In this document: piece by piece, positions 6,088-6,825 of the stretch
How the letters are laid out: every line of letters begins with the position of its first letter
Position numbering within the stretch: position 1 is the stretch's first letter
Assembly (NCBI GenBank): GCA_026986355.1
Contig: JALSOO010000237.1
Coordinates: forward strand, 1-6,825
Length of the DNA: 6,825 nt
From: Campylobacteraceae bacterium
GTDB taxonomy: Bacteria; Campylobacterota; Campylobacteria; Campylobacterales; Sulfurovaceae
Direction: 5' to 3'
Notes under the pieces: model-generated
What the model was told of the DNA's origin: nothing
The model's input: the letters and a program-made list of their open reading frames with translations, nothing else
Databases searched by the model: none
Made by a program: the position numbers and the translations under genes

Positions 6088-6384
6088 TTAAACTTCTTCC
6101 ATTGTAGCAAGTAGTGGAAATCCATTACTCCTTGCCAACTCTTTGACTTGATACACTTTTGTCTCTGCAATCTCAAAGGTATAGATACCACAGACTGCTT
6201 TTCCTGATTTGTGTATATTTATCATAATCTCTTCTGCTTGATTAATATTTTTATGAAATACACTCATTAAAATATCAACCACAAAATCCATTGTACTGTA
6301 ATCATCGTTATGTAACAAAACTTTATATTTTGTAGGTTCTGCTAGAGCCAACTCTGACTCTAACTCTTCTTCTATTCTTGACAC
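6088..6384 (-). CDS. clpS: ClpS, adaptor (N-recognin) of ClpAP, GTG start
   Basis: ClpS binds destabilising N-terminal residues (Leu, Phe, Tyr, Trp) and delivers the protein to the ClpA N-domain. The 98-residue product has a loose acidic N-terminal arm (1-16), YKVLLHNDDYSTMDFV (20-35), and GKAVCGIYTFEIAETK (61-76), both family hallmarks. N26, D27, D28, M32 and H58 match E. coli N34, D35, D36, M40 and H66, which form the N-terminal-residue pocket, so all key contacts are kept, including the methionine gatekeeper. The start is GTG 6384-6382, with AAGGAT (6391-6396) 6 nt upstream; no ATG lies between it and the conserved core. It is the first gene of the clpS-clpA-aat-tal run, and the 87 bp upstream holds divergent promoters shared with bioD. 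Confidence 0.96.
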   Translation of the reverse strand: MSRIEEELESELALAEPTKYKVLLHNDDYSTMDFVVDILMSVFHKNINQAEEIMINIHKSGKAVCGIYTFEIAETKVYQVKELARSNGFPLLATMEEV

Positions 6385-6421
6385 TTGACTATCCTTAAAT
6401 ATTATTACTCTATATAATATT

Positions 6422-6427
6422 AGTATA
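6422..6427 (-). promoter_or_regulatory. Candidate -10 element of the clpS-clpA-aat-tal operon
   Basis: On the minus strand this reads TATACT (5/6 match), giving a start site near 6416 and a leader of about 30 nt. The region between it and clpS contains other TATA-like words, so the exact element is uncertain. No -35 at standard spacing stands out. Confidence 0.3.
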
Positions 6428-6440
6428 GCTTATTTTGTGT

Positions 6441-6446
6441 TACAAT
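6441..6446 (+). promoter_or_regulatory. Candidate extended -10 element of bioD
   Basis: TACAAT preceded by TGT (6438-6440) gives an extended -10 (TGnTACAAT). It would start transcription near 6453, about 19 nt before GTG 6472, leaving room for the GGAG ribosome binding site at 6461-6464. There is no clear -35, which an extended -10 makes less necessary. It lies within 20 bp of the divergent clpS -10, so both could not be occupied freely at the same time. Confidence 0.4.
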
Positions 6447-6471
6447 ACTAGTAAAAATTTGGAGTTTAATT

Positions 6472-6825
6472 GTGAAATCTCTCTTTGTAACGGCAACAAA
6501 TACAGATATTGGCAAAACTTATACCACTCTAAAGCTTATTAAACTCTTAGGAGAAGCTAATATCTCTGTTGGAATATGCAAACCTATTGAGACAGGTGTA
6601 GTTGATGAACCAGTTGATGCCACACTACTTTTAGAGCAGGTTAAAAAATATAATAAGAAGTTTCAAGAGTTAAATCCCAAAGATATTACAGCCTATACAT
6701 TTACAACTCCATCTGCTCCATTTTGTGCTGATACCAATAGAGTAATAGAGATAAAAACTATAATAGATAAGATAGAAGAGCTAAAAAAGCTTTGTGACTT
6801 TTTGATTATAGAGGGTGCAGGTGGT
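6472..6825 (+). CDS. bioD: BioD, ATP-dependent dethiobiotin synthetase (3' end cut off)
   Basis: BioD closes the ureido ring of dethiobiotin from 7,8-diaminopelargonic acid, CO2 and ATP, the step before biotin synthase. The window holds 118 residues from GTG 6472 to the edge (the family is about 210-230). Visible motifs are the P-loop region VTATNTDIGKT (6-16) with K15 and T16, CKPIETG (36-42) with K37 at the catalytic lysine position of E. coli BioD, D49, YTFTTPSAP (75-83) matching the substrate-binding loop, and LIIEGAGG (111-118) with E114 as the probable metal ligand. GGAG at 6461-6464 is 7 nt before the GTG, and no in-frame ATG competes. It is transcribed away from clpS. No other biotin gene is visible, so whether it sits in a bio cluster cannot be judged. 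Confidence 0.95.
   Translation, partial: MKSLFVTATNTDIGKTYTTLKLIKLLGEANISVGICKPIETGVVDEPVDATLLLEQVKKYNKKFQELNPKDITAYTFTTPSAPFCADTNRVIEIKTIIDKIEELKKLCDFLIIEGAGG

Noticed and set aside
5869..6114. Plus-strand open frame of 81 codons, somewhat hydrophobic at its C-terminal end
   Set aside because: It is antisense to the ClpA N-domain and the end of clpS. The hydrophobic look comes from the reverse complement of Lys/Glu-rich codons.
1..6825. A novel defence, mobile or biosynthetic system
   Set aside because: All long genes are recognised housekeeping families in tight operons. There are no transposase, integrase, phage, toxin-antitoxin or direct-repeat signatures that I can see on either strand.
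1..6825. Absence of CCGG, GCGC and CGCG as further restriction-site avoidance
   Set aside because: I noticed none of these, but few are expected at this low GC content, so their absence in 6.8 kb is weak evidence compared with that of GATC.

Overview
The window looks like ordinary chromosomal DNA from a low-GC member of the Campylobacterota (Epsilonproteobacteria), probably a free-living relative of Sulfurovum or Sulfurimonas. This rests on the AT-rich sequence, the dense short-spaced gene layout, the family-level look of the proteins, and the gene order clpS-clpA-aat, which I recall from Campylobacter. The genus is inference. I see no mobile element, CRISPR array, tRNA or rRNA, and no defence or secondary-metabolite cluster.

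Left part (1-1775, minus strand): a peptidase-U32/TrhP-type protein (474-1775), a probable unannotated 27-residue amphipathic peptide that starts 3 nt after its stop codon (387-470), and purE (1-344), which runs off the left edge. They probably form one transcript, combining tRNA wobble modification with purine synthesis.

Middle (1776-2126): a divergent promoter region, then a lone plus-strand gene for a 70-residue two-helix membrane protein of unknown function (1893-2105). Its end is shared with a perfect 10-bp hairpin (2099-2123) that appears to stop transcription from both sides.

Right part (2127-6384, minus strand): a compact run transcribed clpS, clpA, aat, tal. ClpS (N-recognin), ClpA (AAA+ unfoldase) and Aat (leucyl/phenylalanyl transferase) are successive parts of the bacterial N-degron pathway: Aat adds Leu or Phe to N-termini, ClpS recognises them, and ClpA unfolds the substrate into ClpP (not in this window). 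Transaldolase, a pentose-phosphate enzyme, is attached at the 3' end. aat most likely starts at TTG 3874 and overlaps clpA by 17 nt.

Right edge: after an 87-bp divergent intergenic region, bioD (dethiobiotin synthetase) starts at GTG 6472 on the plus strand and is cut by the window end.

The two observations I would follow first are the complete absence of the tetranucleotide GATC from all 6825 bp, although GATA, GATT and GATG are common, and the small amphipathic peptide between the U32 gene and purE.
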